DNA from: Hymenolepis diminuta
Taxonomy: Eukaryota > Platyhelminthes > Cestoda > Cyclophyllidea > Hymenolepididae
Length of the DNA: 64,000 bases
NCBI GenBank assembly: GCA_900708905.1
Contig: CAADRB010000010.1
Coordinates: 4,532,072-4,596,071, forward strand
Direction of reading: 5' to 3'
The translations under genes were made by a program, and so were the position numbers. Positions within the stretch are counted from its first letter, which is position 1; the number at the start of each line of letters is the position of its first letter. The notes beneath the pieces are model-generated. The model was not told the DNA's origin, did no database searches, and was given only the letters and a program-made list of their open reading frames with translations. Below, piece by piece: positions 23,571 through 37,405 of the stretch.

Positions 23571-25609
23571 CATTGTTCTTCAATCTGTTTATTTCAGTGA
23601 AGTATAAGTGTTCCAATTCTGCGGCATCAGAACGAGAATTTGCTTAGGGTATAAATAACAACAAAGAATTGTGCTATATTCAACAACTTATCTTTTTACT
23701 GAAGTATTTCATAGTTTGTTCAATGTAGGTACAAGTGGGGTTGTGTTTTGGGAGTCTGTCACAGTTATTTTTACATATAACTAACAAAAACAAAGGACGA
23801 TTTCTGGGACATACTCTCCTAGATTTAAGACTGAATGCAAAATTCTTACTAAGTCGGAAGGCGGTCGAAAATATTTGATGAAGTTACCTTTCTTCTTGAA
23901 GTATAGTTAACTTTCATTTGTACGAATTTAGGCTGCTCAATTTTTAGAGTACGAATCTATGTTTATTTCATTCTGATACGTCTCACATTTAGATGATTCA
24001 TTTTGTGAAATATTTTCCATTTTAAAACCGAAACTTGCAAGTTTGAAATCAACTAGAATATTCTCCAACGTGACGAAGAGAGAAAACTCTTAAATAATCT
24101 CTGGATTTCTTGATAGTCAAGATTTATGGAGTACCAAAGTCATTATAATTCGCAGAATGACTATTATGAACAGTTTAGTTCAGTTTTCTCAGTTCCTGAT
24201 TTTAGTGCAATGAGTTTTACACGCTTTTAAATCCTTGTATGCATGATTATCAACCTGAAATCTGCAACTTTCAAAAGCTATTTGCACTTTTCTTTTGGGA
24301 AAATTAGGAAGTTGAAAAAGGACCTTTAATCTTTTTGAATTTCTATCATTTCTAGGTGCAATTTAAGTTATCCCAAAAATATCTCATCTTTAAGCGTTTG
24401 GTAGTCTCAAATCAATGATCTTTACGTGACGGACGTCAAGTACTTCATTCATTCGGGATGATTTTTCCGAAGTATCTTTCTTTTTTAAAGCAAAAATATT
24501 CACCAATATGAATTCTTGCAGAAAATTCCACAATTTGACACTTTTGAATTCTTCACCAGATAATAAACCCTCTGTTGATTGAGATTTGTGTAAACTATCC
24601 CATTTTTAAAAATGCTTGTACTCTTCTCATGTTAGTAATTTCAAAAGTTGTTAAGGCACCTTTTTCTATTCGTGATTCTGCAATTATTCCTTATGAAGTT
24701 GACCAAGTTACCGCTCTCTTATTTTTTAAATAATCAACTAGTTATCCTAGATGTCATTCTGATTTTCTGTAAGCGTTCCCAGGGGTTTAAGAATCTTAAT
24801 AGACATGATTTCTGGAGCTGGAGTTGTAATTTGTTCATAATTTGTGGGTATATGAGAAATCCATTTGCACTGGAGAAATATTTTCAAGACAGTTGAAGAA
24901 AATTGCCCTGATTCTCCTGATCACGTATTTCTTGACCCAGTCTTACACTGCCTGAAGAAATTTAACATCTGAAACTTGGAGGGTTTAAAAATGAGTGCTT
25001 CTACTACTCTCAACTTCCTTGTATTAGAGCGTTTAGCCGGTATAAGCCAATATTTACAGCTTTGAAACAAGCTCAAACTTTTAACTTAGCAGAGTTAACT
25101 GAACTGCGTCCATCCTTACTTTTCAAGAAAGACATTTGCATAATTTAGTTTCTTCTTCATTTGGCAAGTGTAGTGCATAAAGCTGTCCATCCTTAAGTCC
25201 AAATCGTACCTGTAATGCGAATATTGACTGACCAAATGAACTTAATATAAATATAATTCTCTGTCATTACAAATATATTGCTACTTTCTTATTTTATACG
25301 ACTTTCAATATGACAAAAATACATTCTTACAAGAAAAATTTTTAAAATTTTCCTTTTCATTTAAAATCTAAGGTTTTGACCATTTTGAATTTGATTTTAA
25401 GTGGAATATTTACATAAATTTTTATAATCCGTTAATCCTACCTTTCCTTACTTCCTGACATCAGATTCCCGTAATTGAAAATATTAAATTTCACTCATTT
25501 ATGGTAATGCATTGAAGTGGGAAAAGGATTCTTTATAGCTATACACTTTTATTAGACTTAGAAATCTCGAAAAATTTTGATTAGAAAAAACATCACACTA
25601 ATTAAAATT
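23571..25609. other. intergenic, nothing recognised
   Basis: AT-rich. The frame at 24648-24896 has no recognisable motif. Confidence 0.45.
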
Positions 25610-25665
25610 TCTCGAATAAAACAGCCGCCATATTGATTAACACACAAGGAGATGCACGCAGGAAA
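25610..25665 (+). repeat. partial left end of the double-hairpin family
   Basis: gccgccatattgattaacac followed by an a/g-rich tract and tgcacgca aligns with 29660-29700 and 22885-22940. The similarity fades after about 50 bases and there are no hairpins downstream. Confidence 0.4.
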
Positions 25666-28600
25666 CAATTATTGATTGGTGGACCAACTTGAATGAAACA
25701 CTGAGGAGAAATAAGTAGTAGAAGCCTGGAGTTTAAAAGAATATGGTTCCAGCAAATGCTGGTACTTAACATACTACGATTGTGGAGAATAGCTAGAGGT
25801 GTGTCGTCAGGATAGTTGTCTTTGTAAGAGGTAACTATCACATCTCATTAAAGTAAAGATCGATCCAACATTTGCGTTTTTACTTGTTGAATACAATTAA
25901 ATATTATAAGTTTGGGAGAACTACAGGAAATTATGCAATTTCTCTTATGTTTAATTTTATGATCACATCAAATTTGCACTACTGTGGACGATTTTTTTAA
26001 ACGAAATTATGCATTTTGCAATAATAAAATGTGAGTAATCATTTCTGTTTACCCGACTTTCCATTGCTTTTATTTTTAAGGAAAAAAAATATATTTTTTC
26101 CCTGATTCTTCCATTTGATTATATGCTTAGTTATTCGTTTTTGGGGTTTTGATTTATCGATGTACATTTATCTAAAGTAAGATGCTTCGTTGGATAAACT
26201 CCGGGTATACCCGTACTAGAATAGGCCATTTGTCCTGTGGAAATTTGGTTCAACAGGAAGGTATTGCAGGAGTACAGAGTATGACTAATTGGGAATCAAT
26301 TTTTGCACAGAATGTGAGCAAAAACGTGTTAATTTATCAGATTAATGAGTAATTAACATAGTCAAGTAGAGAGCAAAATAGATAATTAAAAGAGTTCAAC
26401 CCATTTTGACAGTTGAACTAAGTCAAAGTTTGATTTACTCTCTTTTTGGTGGTATCAACTTCTAAATCTGCTTTAATTAAGACATTTTTCTGCGATTTTA
26501 CTTCCAATAAATTACGGAATATATTTGTAGTAATTATTTATCTGCCATATGATATAATATAAAGGAAACTATATTCTAAAAAGCTTCGGATTTTTTAGGT
26601 GGAATGATAAATTGTGAAGCATTTAACTGAACAAAATGCCCTGTGTGCACAAGTATTCAGGAGCTGCTCTGAGTGTTATTATCCGTCTCAAGGCAAGTTA
26701 ATCATAATTTCTGATAGTAGGAAAGTAACTAAAATTGAGTGACAGTGAATTTCAGCAAGAGTTAAGAGGCGGGGAACAAAAGATTTTGAGAATAATACCA
26801 GAGTATCTAAGGCCTCTTACTGCATTTAATTTTTCGAATAGGGTGGCAAAACATTCACTGAACGGCTAGTTTATTACTTCAAGTTCCAAATTTTAACTTT
26901 TACAGTTCGTCCACTGGATTATTGAATGAATTTTTATCCAATACGTCTAGTGCTTATTGGGATGACCAGTCGTACTGCTTAAAATAATTACTTTCCTTTA
27001 CAGGTTTTGGAAGGCTGGTGCTAACTTACATAGTTTAACAAACAGGAAGAGAATGCAGATGAGACTACATCTTATCCCAATTTTATCAAATAGTGTTTTT
27101 TTCAGTCACTTGTCAAGCGTTTTTCGCTTTTCATGCACATTATCTTAAATAATTACTGCACTATTATTAATATTACCCTCATTAATAGTAAAAAACTGCC
27201 AATTTTTAGTTGTGGGAAACAACTGACATCTATGCACAGTTAGAGTTGGTTACCTTCTCCAATACGCGGTTTGCAGAGCCACGAGAAAACATTGGAATAA
27301 ATGGAATAGCACATGAGTTCAATAAGATATGAAACGGAGGAGGGGGTCAATAATGAGTAGGTAATGAATTCAGAACATCGCAATTATACATTTTTGAATT
27401 CAGGAGCATTGATTTGAGCATACTTTAGAACGGGAGGAGTTCAATTTTTTGATTTCCTAGTATTCAGTCTTCATCATTTTGCTTCTAGGTTCTTGAATAA
27501 GATTATATCCACTATATTCATGGCCAGCTGACCGGTTGATTTAATTCCGCAGTTGATAAAGTCAGTTAATTTATCTAGATCTTTCTACAGATGAAACTAC
27601 CATCGATGGATACAACTTTTAATTAAGGGCAAATAATGGCGATTATTTCATAATATTTGTTATTCACGAAAAGCCAAAACATCAATTTCCATTTAGATAC
27701 AGACTGGTAAGGTTCAATTATCTTTCAGCCTTGTCTATTTAATTCCGTACAATTTTACTCAGCAGATAATTTTAATGAATGTTAATATCACACTAGAATA
27801 GGCTATAACGGCTATGTGAAAATGCAGCTCAAAATTCAAAATAACATTGAAACACAAATAAAATGCACTTTTTAAAAATTAAATGACATCGGGGATCGAA
27901 TGAACAATTAACTAATGAATTCCCCTTTTTGAAAGAAACAGAGACCGAAAATCGTTTGGATCATCGAAACTAAAATGTGAACTAAAAACTCCGCGATTAA
28001 TCAACGTATTTACTTTTCCTATACACCTCTGTATTTCGAGCATCATGCGATGTTTTTCACAAATCATCATGAGCATTTTCTTAATTACCGCACTGCGTTT
28101 TCGCTGCCATTTCTGATCACTTGGCTGATTTTACAAATCTGCTTTTAGAGAGGATAGTGATAATAGGCAGTGAGAAATAAAAAAACTCATATGCTCTTGA
28201 TGACTAAATAAATCTGGATAAATATAAAATTTAAGGGGTAAATTGACCCACAGGTTCATTAAATTTCACCCACATAACCCTTTTATTATAATGCAAATTC
28301 ATCCGATGGCTGAACTATTGAACTTTACGCCCCTCACCCCCTCTCTCCTGATAGCAAATTCAGGAAATGTTAAATTTATCTAACCCCACGGTCCCTAACC
28401 GAGTTGAATATAGGGTAGGTTAACTTCTCTCATATGCGATTTGTGAAATCGATATTTTTAATTAATGGGCACATTCATCAATTTTCCAATATTTTATATT
28501 CTAATATATTCATACAAATTCATACATAATTAGCAATCAAAAAAATTAAAATTTCGATTTCTAATTTTGAATCTGTAAAAGGAATGCGTTCGTAGAATAT

Positions 28601-29559
28601 TTTGAATAGGACATGATCGTAGTTATTTCCAATCTAAAAATCTTTCAAACCTGGTAGTATTCAAAAATTCATAAATTTAATGAGCTGAGTTTTGAATCGA
28701 TATGTATTGATGAGGAACGATCTCGTAGCCTGATTTTTCCGACGTTCGATGTGTTTGAAAGTAATCGTAGCTTGGTTAAAAATCTTTGAAAAAGGACATA
28801 TGTTCATGTTTAGCTAACCATGCTTACTGAAACTCGCCACTTGAGAAACCCTAGCCCTTATTAGCTATGTAGATAGGAGTGATGACACAATTTCCAATTT
28901 AGACTTGTGTAATTTGAGATGTACGCTTTCTCCAGTTATTAAATTTGAAAGATTAAATGAATTCTGAAGTAATCGTGATCCTACGTTTCTGAAAATCGAC
29001 GTCAAGTGCAAATGTTTCACGTCCGCTCAGGAAACTAATCGCCAATCCGAAATTAGGTTTTCAAGCAACTTGAAGATTTAAAAGTCCTAGAAGCACCAAT
29101 CACAACTATAGTTACTGAAAGTTCTTCCCTTTTCAGGAGAGAATTCCTCAAATATCACTTAAGCGCAGTGAAATTGAAATAAAGAGGGCTATGCATTCTC
29201 CTGTCCAAAAAATATCCACTTAACAAACACTGACTGATCATTCATGTAAAATCGATCAATTAGTCTATTTTTAGAGCCTACTAAGCCATATTTGTCATCA
29301 TGGCTAACATTATTTGAACATATCCGAAGAAGTACGCATTGCACTTCTCGATTTAGTATTCAAATTCAAGAGTGGTTCGTTTTGGGAACTTATTTAGTCA
29401 ATATGATCGAATGAACTCATTGTTATGTAATACAATTTGTGTACTCATAATCTTACGCAGTGTATAAAATTCTAAGAAAAAAAATCGACCAATCCTCATA
29501 AAACTGCATATCTGAGCTACTAAACGAGTGCAGATCTTCTTAGACCCCTAACCTAATGC
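25666..29559. other. intergenic, nothing recognised
   Basis: AT-rich sequence without supportable genes. aggcggggaac at about 26767 recurs at about 62705 but is too short to define a family. Confidence 0.45.
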
Positions 29560-30215
29560 ATAGATTATTGCAATTTCGTATCAAATTCAAATTTCTTTGC
29601 CTTTTTCTATTGAATTGGAAAAATTTTCGAACATTCAGAAAATTTTATGACGAAATCATCCGCCATATTGAATAAGCGCAAACATGGTTGCACATCAGCA
29701 CATGTCCTCAAATCACCCAATAGAAGATCATATTTTTCAAATGAATCAATCACAAATAAGGTCAGAGGCGAACATCGTTCATGTAGTCAGTCTATCAGTA
29801 ATATATAAACGAGGAATTCCGATCCGATAAGCAGTTGATCTTTACTGTGTTGATTTGAGACGCGGAGGTGTACCTATGCGGCGCTTGGTTCAAGCGCAGA
29901 TTGCCATATCTGCGTTTGTATTGAGTGTGGACACAGGTTCATCTCACTCGCCGGTCTGACGTTAAGTATGTATTTTCACTTTATGAATGGTGTGCTAATG
30001 TGGCGCTTAATGAAAACGCTGACTGGAGAAAAATCAGCGCTTTTACTGAGTGCGCGCATAGGCATATCTAAAACGACATTATATAATTGAGATGAAAAGC
30101 GGTGGCGCTTGATTTCAAGACTGATCGACATGTTCAGTATTGATATCAATGTGCTTCTCCTCTTCGTCTAGAACACCTTTAGTATGCACCGTCCATGAAA
30201 TTAAGATTTATTGCT
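29560..30215 (+). repeat. double-hairpin repeat family, copy C (best preserved)
   Basis: Hairpin 1 has arms 29881-29901 and 29908-29928 with a 6-base loop. Of 21 positions, 14 are Watson-Crick and 6 are G-U in a + strand RNA. Hairpin 2 has arms 30003-30022 and 30034-30053 with an 11-base loop (15 Watson-Crick, 3 G-U, 2 mismatches). Hairpin starts are 122 bases apart. Left and distal flanks align with copy B. No open frame runs through the element. Confidence 0.7.
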
Positions 30216-30984
30216 GTTATGTTGATTATCATATAGATCACATTGCGGAGTGCAGTTGAAAATTTCCAGCAACAACGTCGTCCACTGGTAAGTAGCTGAT
30301 ATCTTTTACGTAACTCTTACGTGTGGTTTTGACGGAGGTTGGTTGGTGATTATGTGCCGCCTTCAAAATTCACCATCAAAGTTTTGTCACTGTTAAATAG
30401 TGCGGTCTGTGCTGAGTAGCATTAATTTCAAAATTAGTAGAACAATTTACTCTTCTGGAACGTTCGATAGGCATATGCAGAAATATTTTGCACAAATAGC
30501 TTGCAGGCAAGCTGGCTCTGCGATTTGTGCTGAGTCAGCAATTAAGGTTATTGGGTCATCTGTTCGTTTACAGCTAGCTAACTCGCTGAAAAATGACGAA
30601 ATCTCGTCTTCGGCTCCCGGGCTAATCTCTAGCCTATTACTTGTGTGAATTTATGGTGAAAGGAAAGAAATCAAAATGGGCAATTGTATCCTCAGATCAT
30701 AGTAATAATTTTGTAAAATGTGAGTCATTCCTATCTTTCCGTTTGAGTAGCTGCGCGGATTTGTTGAGTAGTTTCAAATAGGTGAAATTGTTTTTAAAAC
30801 TGTCTGAACTTTAGAAAATTTTCCATTTGCTTGCTACTATCGTTATTAGTGTCTCCGGGACAAGCACGTGAACATTTCAATATTTCGGAATATATTTCAT
30901 CTGGCGGCGAAACATCATCTCATTGTTAGGCACAGCTGTGCAATGATTCTTACTCTAAAGATGACATCAGTCATACGTTTCAGC
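30216..30984. other. intergenic, nothing recognised
   Basis: An open frame at 30400-30648 (GTG start, 82 codons) has fairly ordinary amino-acid composition, but no motif, splice context or homologue that I recognise. Confidence 0.4.
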
Positions 30985-31130
30985 TCTATATAGGGATGCA
31001 GTGAAAGTACCCTGGGGTCGCTCTTACAAGAAATGTCCTACCATCGCTCTTGTCCTGAAATAAAACATATCATTGGATGTACGTCGGTGAAATTGGTCTC
31101 ATGACCATCTGATTTAGCAGAAGTTCACCT
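30985..31130 (+). repeat. dispersed repeat R4, copy 1
   Basis: gtcgctcttacaagaaatgtcctaccatc (split by substitutions) aligns with 37240-37405, followed by a shared gatgtacgtcggtgaa / aatgtgcgttgatgaa block and tgacc. Same orientation, no coding capacity. Confidence 0.55.
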
Positions 31131-34100
31131 TAACCATTGCGTTATCATAAATGTTTCGAACACTTTTTACCGACGAAAGAATGCAAATGAACATTTTTGC
31201 GTCCTATCTATATTTCGCCATTTCATTCTATTTACATTTTGTTATTTATTCTGCAATCCCTATTCAAAAGCCTAAATTATGAACTGAAATAAAATTGGCA
31301 AAGCGCAGTTGACCCCATACTTAAGGCAATGTTTAGATGAGTCATTCCGCTCTCGTAAACCGGATTTTAAAATTTAGTTACAGATAACAACATTAACCTG
31401 AGTTTATGTTTTACTAAGTTCAGCCACTTTCACTAGACGGATTTACCAAGTTTCGATGATATCGATTTACAATTACTGTTTTGGTTGACTTCCGTTATTT
31501 CGCGTTCAAATTTAAAGTAAAGCCACCTAACAATTTAAAGTTTGAATTAGTAAACTTCAGTTTAGTTTATCTAAATTCAAATTTGTATGCTTATTGCTTC
31601 TTTCACCTAGGTTTGATTTCAAATTGCTTTTAGTCACTTAGGCTGAGATAAATGTTCTTCTTTGCTAATTTTATTCTTTCTTACTACGAGGAATCACAAA
31701 GTTTATGCATTTCTATTATTGAATATATTTTTTTAAAGTTTATGCCTATTATATTTTTCAAAATGTTCCATGTGCGATAGTCTGAGAGAAATGCTCATGG
31801 TAATCTTTGTATGGATGTAAATACAGAGCGATATCTTTTGATATATGGCCTAGCATGGCGGGTGTATTGTCTTTTGGTGATTATCAGAATTACTTAGCCA
31901 GATTATACAATGCAAAAGAAGTTTATGGCTCCGAAGGAAGTGAACAATCTTTATATTCACTGCGTTGGTCATTAATAATAGTCGTTTATGATTTACTCTT
32001 ATACGTTATACCATTAGACAAGCTGGTGCGTGGCATTAAGGGTTGCAATTTTGGGAAGAGGATAAGGGAAATAGATTAATGGCCTGATTTTTTATTAATC
32101 ACTTAACCAAAATATGAAAGACTTGTAACGCAATTTTTGCTATTTTCGGTTGGATAAGTTTTAGTTCGATCGGCCCGCTCATTGGCTGTAAGGAGATACA
32201 TATGTCTCAAAGTGGCTTGATCAACCATCCAATCAAATCAAATAATCGGCGATCTCTGAACATCATGGAGATGAACTGATCATGAAACCCAAGGGTCAAA
32301 TAATGACAATTTAGCCTTGAATATTTGTATACAACAAAATGAGTTCCACGTCTTAGGAGATGTGGACAACTCCATGCTTCAAGAATTCAAATAATGTATA
32401 AATGTCAACAGCCTATTTGATCCCCTCACCCCTTTATCCCTTACTGAACTATTCCACTATGCTTTTAGAATGCAATACCATAAATAAAACTAATAGATGG
32501 TTTTATTTTGTCAGAAATTTAGGATTTGAAGTCGGAAAAATGATTTCATTTAATTACTGTCTTCTTTTATGAGGGCATTCATAATCTGTTAATGAGAGAA
32601 CTTGAATGACTCTTTTCTGAAACTCTATTAGACTATATTTCACAATTTGAGAAGTGATTGAAATGCCACAAGAGACTCCCTTCGCGTTTAGATTGAAAAT
32701 TTCATAGCCATGACTTTGTATATACCTCTGTTTTCGGTTGTACTCACGTCTAGTTTTTGGTTCTAATGGGTGTTTAGAGACGTCTCTTCAAAAGGACTGG
32801 TGAATTCGGCTGTTAGGAATTTAAACGAATAGCAGTGTATGAACATTGATTTTTAGGCATTTTTCCATTCTTATACATTGGTAATAGAACAACAGTTAAC
32901 AATTGCGAGAACTAATGAGATATTATCTGAAATCATGTGATCTATTATTTTTAAATTGGAACTTCACTCAAATTTTCGTATTTTCGGGATTTGCACTAAA
33001 ATAGGGGTGATTACACGGACTTACTATTCATTCAATGCATTGTTGAGGTTCGAATTTTATTTACAACATAATGCAGATTTATCTTCGCAGTCAAGTCAAC
33101 AATTAACTTCAGATAATTAAGAGCTGAGGTATTCCGCTCAATATCAGATTATATTCAGTATATCCGAAAGGTACTATAGTCTGTTAGGAGAATATCACTT
33201 AATTCATTATAATATTATGTTTTCTATTGTTAGTACCATTAAAATAGCCCATATCTTTCATGGTGTTCTAACTCAAAAGCCGTGGTAGTTTACATAGTCC
33301 GTTTGAGACAGTTCATATCAAAGGCGCAATTTTGGCAGAGAATATAGAGCTTTCACTATATTATTTGCTAATACAAGGAAGAAGGTAAAATGGGGAATTT
33401 CTGTCTTGAAAATAAGGTTTATTACTCAGGATCCTTTTGTTCTTTAAAATTTCAAGTTTTGAAAAGCTTGAGAGAATTCCGTCGGAATTTTGCCTTCGGA
33501 GGCAAATGGGTAAACATGAATTAAATTTCGAATTTCAAGATTGAAGCTTTGCAATTATTTGAATTTTCTTCAATTCATTTGAGAGCAGAAGAGTACATTG
33601 GGGGTCGAAGATACTTAAAGGATTAAGGGATGGCACCATTCTTATCCTTAGGGCTATCGTTTATTATATTACATCCTTTAAAGAGTTTAATGCAGATATG
33701 AAGAAAATTCATAACGCTTGACATTTAATGAAGAAATACATCCTGGAACCACTCTACTATTTCTCATGTTAAACAGAATCAACCAGCATTAATATCTTTT
33801 CTCCTGACTTGTCCGACGTGCACGTTGATCACTACACCACCTACGAATTTCTAGATAATATCTTCGGAAAAAAAAAGGATTGTGAAATAAACCCTGCGAG
33901 TTTTTTATTTTCACCTCTGGATCTACATAACTGTTCTCAACTCATTTGTCATAGAAGTTTCAATTTCAGTTATCGTATTATGGCAAAATTAACCTTCGTA
34001 CTTTGTGGGAACATTATTGATCTTTTTGAACTAAAGAAAACACATTTTACTTTCTAATTATGATAAATAGAAAGCATATAAATAGCTGTTGTCTTAATTA

Positions 34101-34529
34101 TTTAACTAAAAATGCAATTTTTGGGGGCGAATCTCTATCATTTATTTAGCATGCATAGCCCCTATAACATTAAAGCCGATTTAAATTTGAAAACAAAGGA
34201 ACGTTCTGAGCCAAGATGAAATCGGACAGCACTTAATAACTAACAATGTTACATTTTATAAAATTAATGGCTATAAGTTTCTCAAGGATCTATAAGGTCA
34301 CAGAAACTCATAGAACGTAGCAATTAAGCACGCTGATTCAAATTTAAAATGGCGACTACTTTCGGTTTCAAAACGCATTATTAATACAGTAAGTGCCTGA
34401 CAATGGCGAAGTCATTAACAACATTTGGTGTTTTATGATGATAAAAAAAATACCAAAAGGGTCGACCATAAATATGCGCATAGAGTATTTTTAATAGATA
34501 ATCAAAATGATGGTGATTAAGGAGAGGCA
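31131..34529. other. intergenic, nothing recognised
   Basis: AT-rich. Frames at 31807-32079 and 33809-34057 lack recognisable motifs. Confidence 0.45.
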
Positions 34530-34770
34530 ATGCTCGCACTCAATGGAAGCGCAAATTGATCTGTGCTTCTATTAAGTGCTGCATATCCACTCATCTTTAA
34601 ATCAACTTAATTATCCGAAATCAATCAATTAGCAACCATGGAAGTTGCCGGATTCTGCTTTTGGATATTTCGATGGCAAAACGATTATGGTGATTCTGAT
34701 GCATAAATGTGTGCGCTTAATAAAAACGCTGGTCCCAGATCAACCAGAGCTTATACCAAGCGCCACAAAT
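34530..34770 (+). repeat. double-hairpin repeat family, copy D
   Basis: Hairpin 1 has arms 34536-34553 and 34562-34579 (15 Watson-Crick and 2 G-U of 18). Hairpin 2 has arms 34713-34733 and 34743-34763 (16 of 21 paired). The hairpins start 177 bases apart, longer than in the other copies because of extra sequence between them. Confidence 0.65.
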
Positions 34771-34994
34771 ACGAATCTCAATGATGAGAATTTAACATAG
34801 GTAATAAATATGAAAAATTCTTTCGAAAATGAAAAGGAATGGCACTTGCGCACGCTTGGAGAAGGTGTGATGTCATTCCTATCCCACCTTCAGCAAAGCG
34901 TCTCAAGTACACATCTCCAAGAACCAACAGTCAGATGCATAAGAAATCAGACAACACTGACAAATATGGAGAAAACTTTAAAGAATGGACATAG

Positions 34995-35180
34995 AGAAGA
35001 TTAGACAAACAGATACCACAGGTTGATCTGTCTATCGAGCGCCGCCGATGTGCACTCTACGGACAGCATTCAGATGTCTAGAAGTGGAAAGGAGTAATGA
35101 TGCTTTAGATGGAAACTTGTACGCGCACACTACAAATGTAGATAGCGAATCGACCTACGTTTGTACTGAGCGCCACAAAT
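34995..35180 (+). repeat. double-hairpin repeat family, copy E
   Basis: Hairpin 1 is decayed (about 34997-35043; agacaaacagat against atctgtctatc, then gagcgcc). Hairpin 2 has arms 35123-35143 and 35153-35173 (about 16 of 21 Watson-Crick). Starts are about 126 bases apart. It lies only about 225 bases after copy D, in the same orientation, and both copies close with agcgccacaaat. Confidence 0.6.
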
Positions 35181-37239
35181 AAACATCGCGAAACGATGGC
35201 ATAACCGCCATCACCACGCTCAGAAGACGGTGTGTCGCTGGTTTTAGCAGACCTCCTATTTATAACTTGAACTCTTGTCATTTATTACTTTACGTGGTGA
35301 GCCCGTCTGTTATTGGCCATTTCCTGAGGTCATGTGCGTACGTATAATTTTGCCGTATTCAATATTGCAACTTATTCGATATTGAACTTCTAGAAATTTC
35401 TTTTCAGAAATGCAGTATTTTCACTGGATTGGCAGCAATTTTTAATGAATTCTCTACTATTAACACAGTAATACATGGAACTGCACAATTTCTAAATGTG
35501 TGAAATCAACTGAAATTGGCTAACAGTGAGTCTGATAAATGATAAAAAGGCAGGAAGATAAAAGATGTTGGGAGTCTCACCATATGTCATTTTTGGTTTC
35601 GAAGTGTACATTATTTACTTATTGGGTATTTCACCATCAAAAATTCACTTTTCTGGATTCGTAACCCGAACTGAAGCGACTTTTTGTCCACGATATGCAG
35701 TACTTATTAATCAGAGGTTAACTATTGTGATGCTTGGTTTCTATTTTCTATAGTAGGCAGTGAAAGCAGAATGATTCTGAATGATATTAAGCAGCTTGCA
35801 TTATCTCCACAAGGCGGGGCGAAGATAACTAAAAATTTTAAATTAGCAGGGCTTTATTATGTACAAAATTTTCAAGCTTCGAGCTGATGCAGTATGTTCA
35901 ATTAAAAAATTGAGTTAAAATTGAAGTCTGCATGCTATTACAAATCATGTCATTGATAACCAGATATAAAATTACTTCGTTGATTTTAAATAATTTCAAA
36001 AAACTTTAATTGTCTAATAGCTCATCCCAATATTAACCTGACTGCTGCAATAAGTTAACGACGATGGTTGAATTCGTTTTTTCTTAAATTTTATTTAAAA
36101 TTGTGTTCTTTTTGCAAAAATTCTGAATTACTCGGCCGCATTTTTATTAATTAGGTTATGAAATATTAACATTACGGGGCATGGTCCTTAAATTTCTTTC
36201 CTCTAATTAGATAATAAAATAGAAATTTTCTTTTGTTCATCATTCGATGGGGTCCCTGTTAGCGGTATTAACCTATAATATTCGATTCTATGGAGATTAC
36301 CTATAGCAACAACTCATTATTCACATGTTTTGAGTGAAAGCAATCGCAATTTTGAAATCAAGGAATCTCTAAGAAGAGCTGTGCCCATCAATCTCAATTT
36401 TAGGGGTATGACATTTTCAACTTAGTGTCACCTTGAGCTAAGAGTTCAATAGAGTTTAAAATCAATCAGTGGCATATTCGGGATATACAACTTTTATATA
36501 AGAATAAGACGATTTGTTTAAATCAGCTAAAATTCGATCCTAACATTTAGTGATAAAATGTTCAACATTAAAAATGTAAGGCCAAAACTAATAATTTACC
36601 AACATGTATTAATAAATTTCTGAATGTTTATTCATGAAATTGCTATTTAAGTCATCAAATTAGTTCCATCTTTATAAAATTGGCCGGAAATATTCACTTG
36701 TTGGTCAAATCGAATTTTGAACAGGTTGTTACCTTGCTTTTTATAATCTAAAAGAATGGCATTGCAAAATACGCAGATTAATTTTAGGGCCATTAGAAAT
36801 ATTCCAAACATCACCTCTGTATACTGTTGTGGTTAGTATTAACAGCTTTTAACTACAGTAGATGCAAAAGGCTTTCACACGGACAATCGCAGTTTTGAAT
36901 TAGAAAGCCAAGAGTTGAGAACAAGCCAAATTATACTGAGCAACGGCAGTGGGAGCTCGAGAGAGTCGGGCGTCTGCACTACGAAACTTGCAGCCGCTGT
37001 GTGTGAGATTTTACAGGTGAGATTATCGTTTAGCGTGAAAGAGGTAAGTAAAAATCGTTTATCAGTATTCTCCAACTGAAACATTATGAAAACGGCTCAG
37101 TTAAACTAAAAAATGTGTACATTTTTTCCTGGTTCACAATGATCTAAATTAATATTTCATAAAATACTGAGAAGTTTTTTGGGGAATCCTTCAATAGAGA
37201 CGAAAAATTCCCAAATCCATTAGGATAAGTTTTTATAGC
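35181..37239. other. intergenic, nothing recognised
   Basis: AT-rich sequence with short chance frames only. Confidence 0.45.
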
Positions 37240-37405
37240 ATTTGAGCTGGGTAGAAGGAAGCTATCCTGGATTTGGTCTTACAAGAAATTCGCATTCTAC
37301 CATCTTTCTTGCTGATCAGAATTAACAAAGGCGGTTAGGTATCCACAGTACTGAATGTGCGTTGATGAACATCGATATTGTGACCGACGGATGCGTTAAC
37401 TACTT
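37240..37405 (+). repeat. dispersed repeat R4, copy 2
   Basis: Counterpart of 30985-31130: ggtcttacaagaaattcgc...ctaccatc and gtgcgttgatgaac...tgacc in the same order. Confidence 0.55.

Noticed and set aside
30400..30648. 82-codon open frame with balanced composition
   Set aside because: No motif, splice context or related sequence; non-ATG start.
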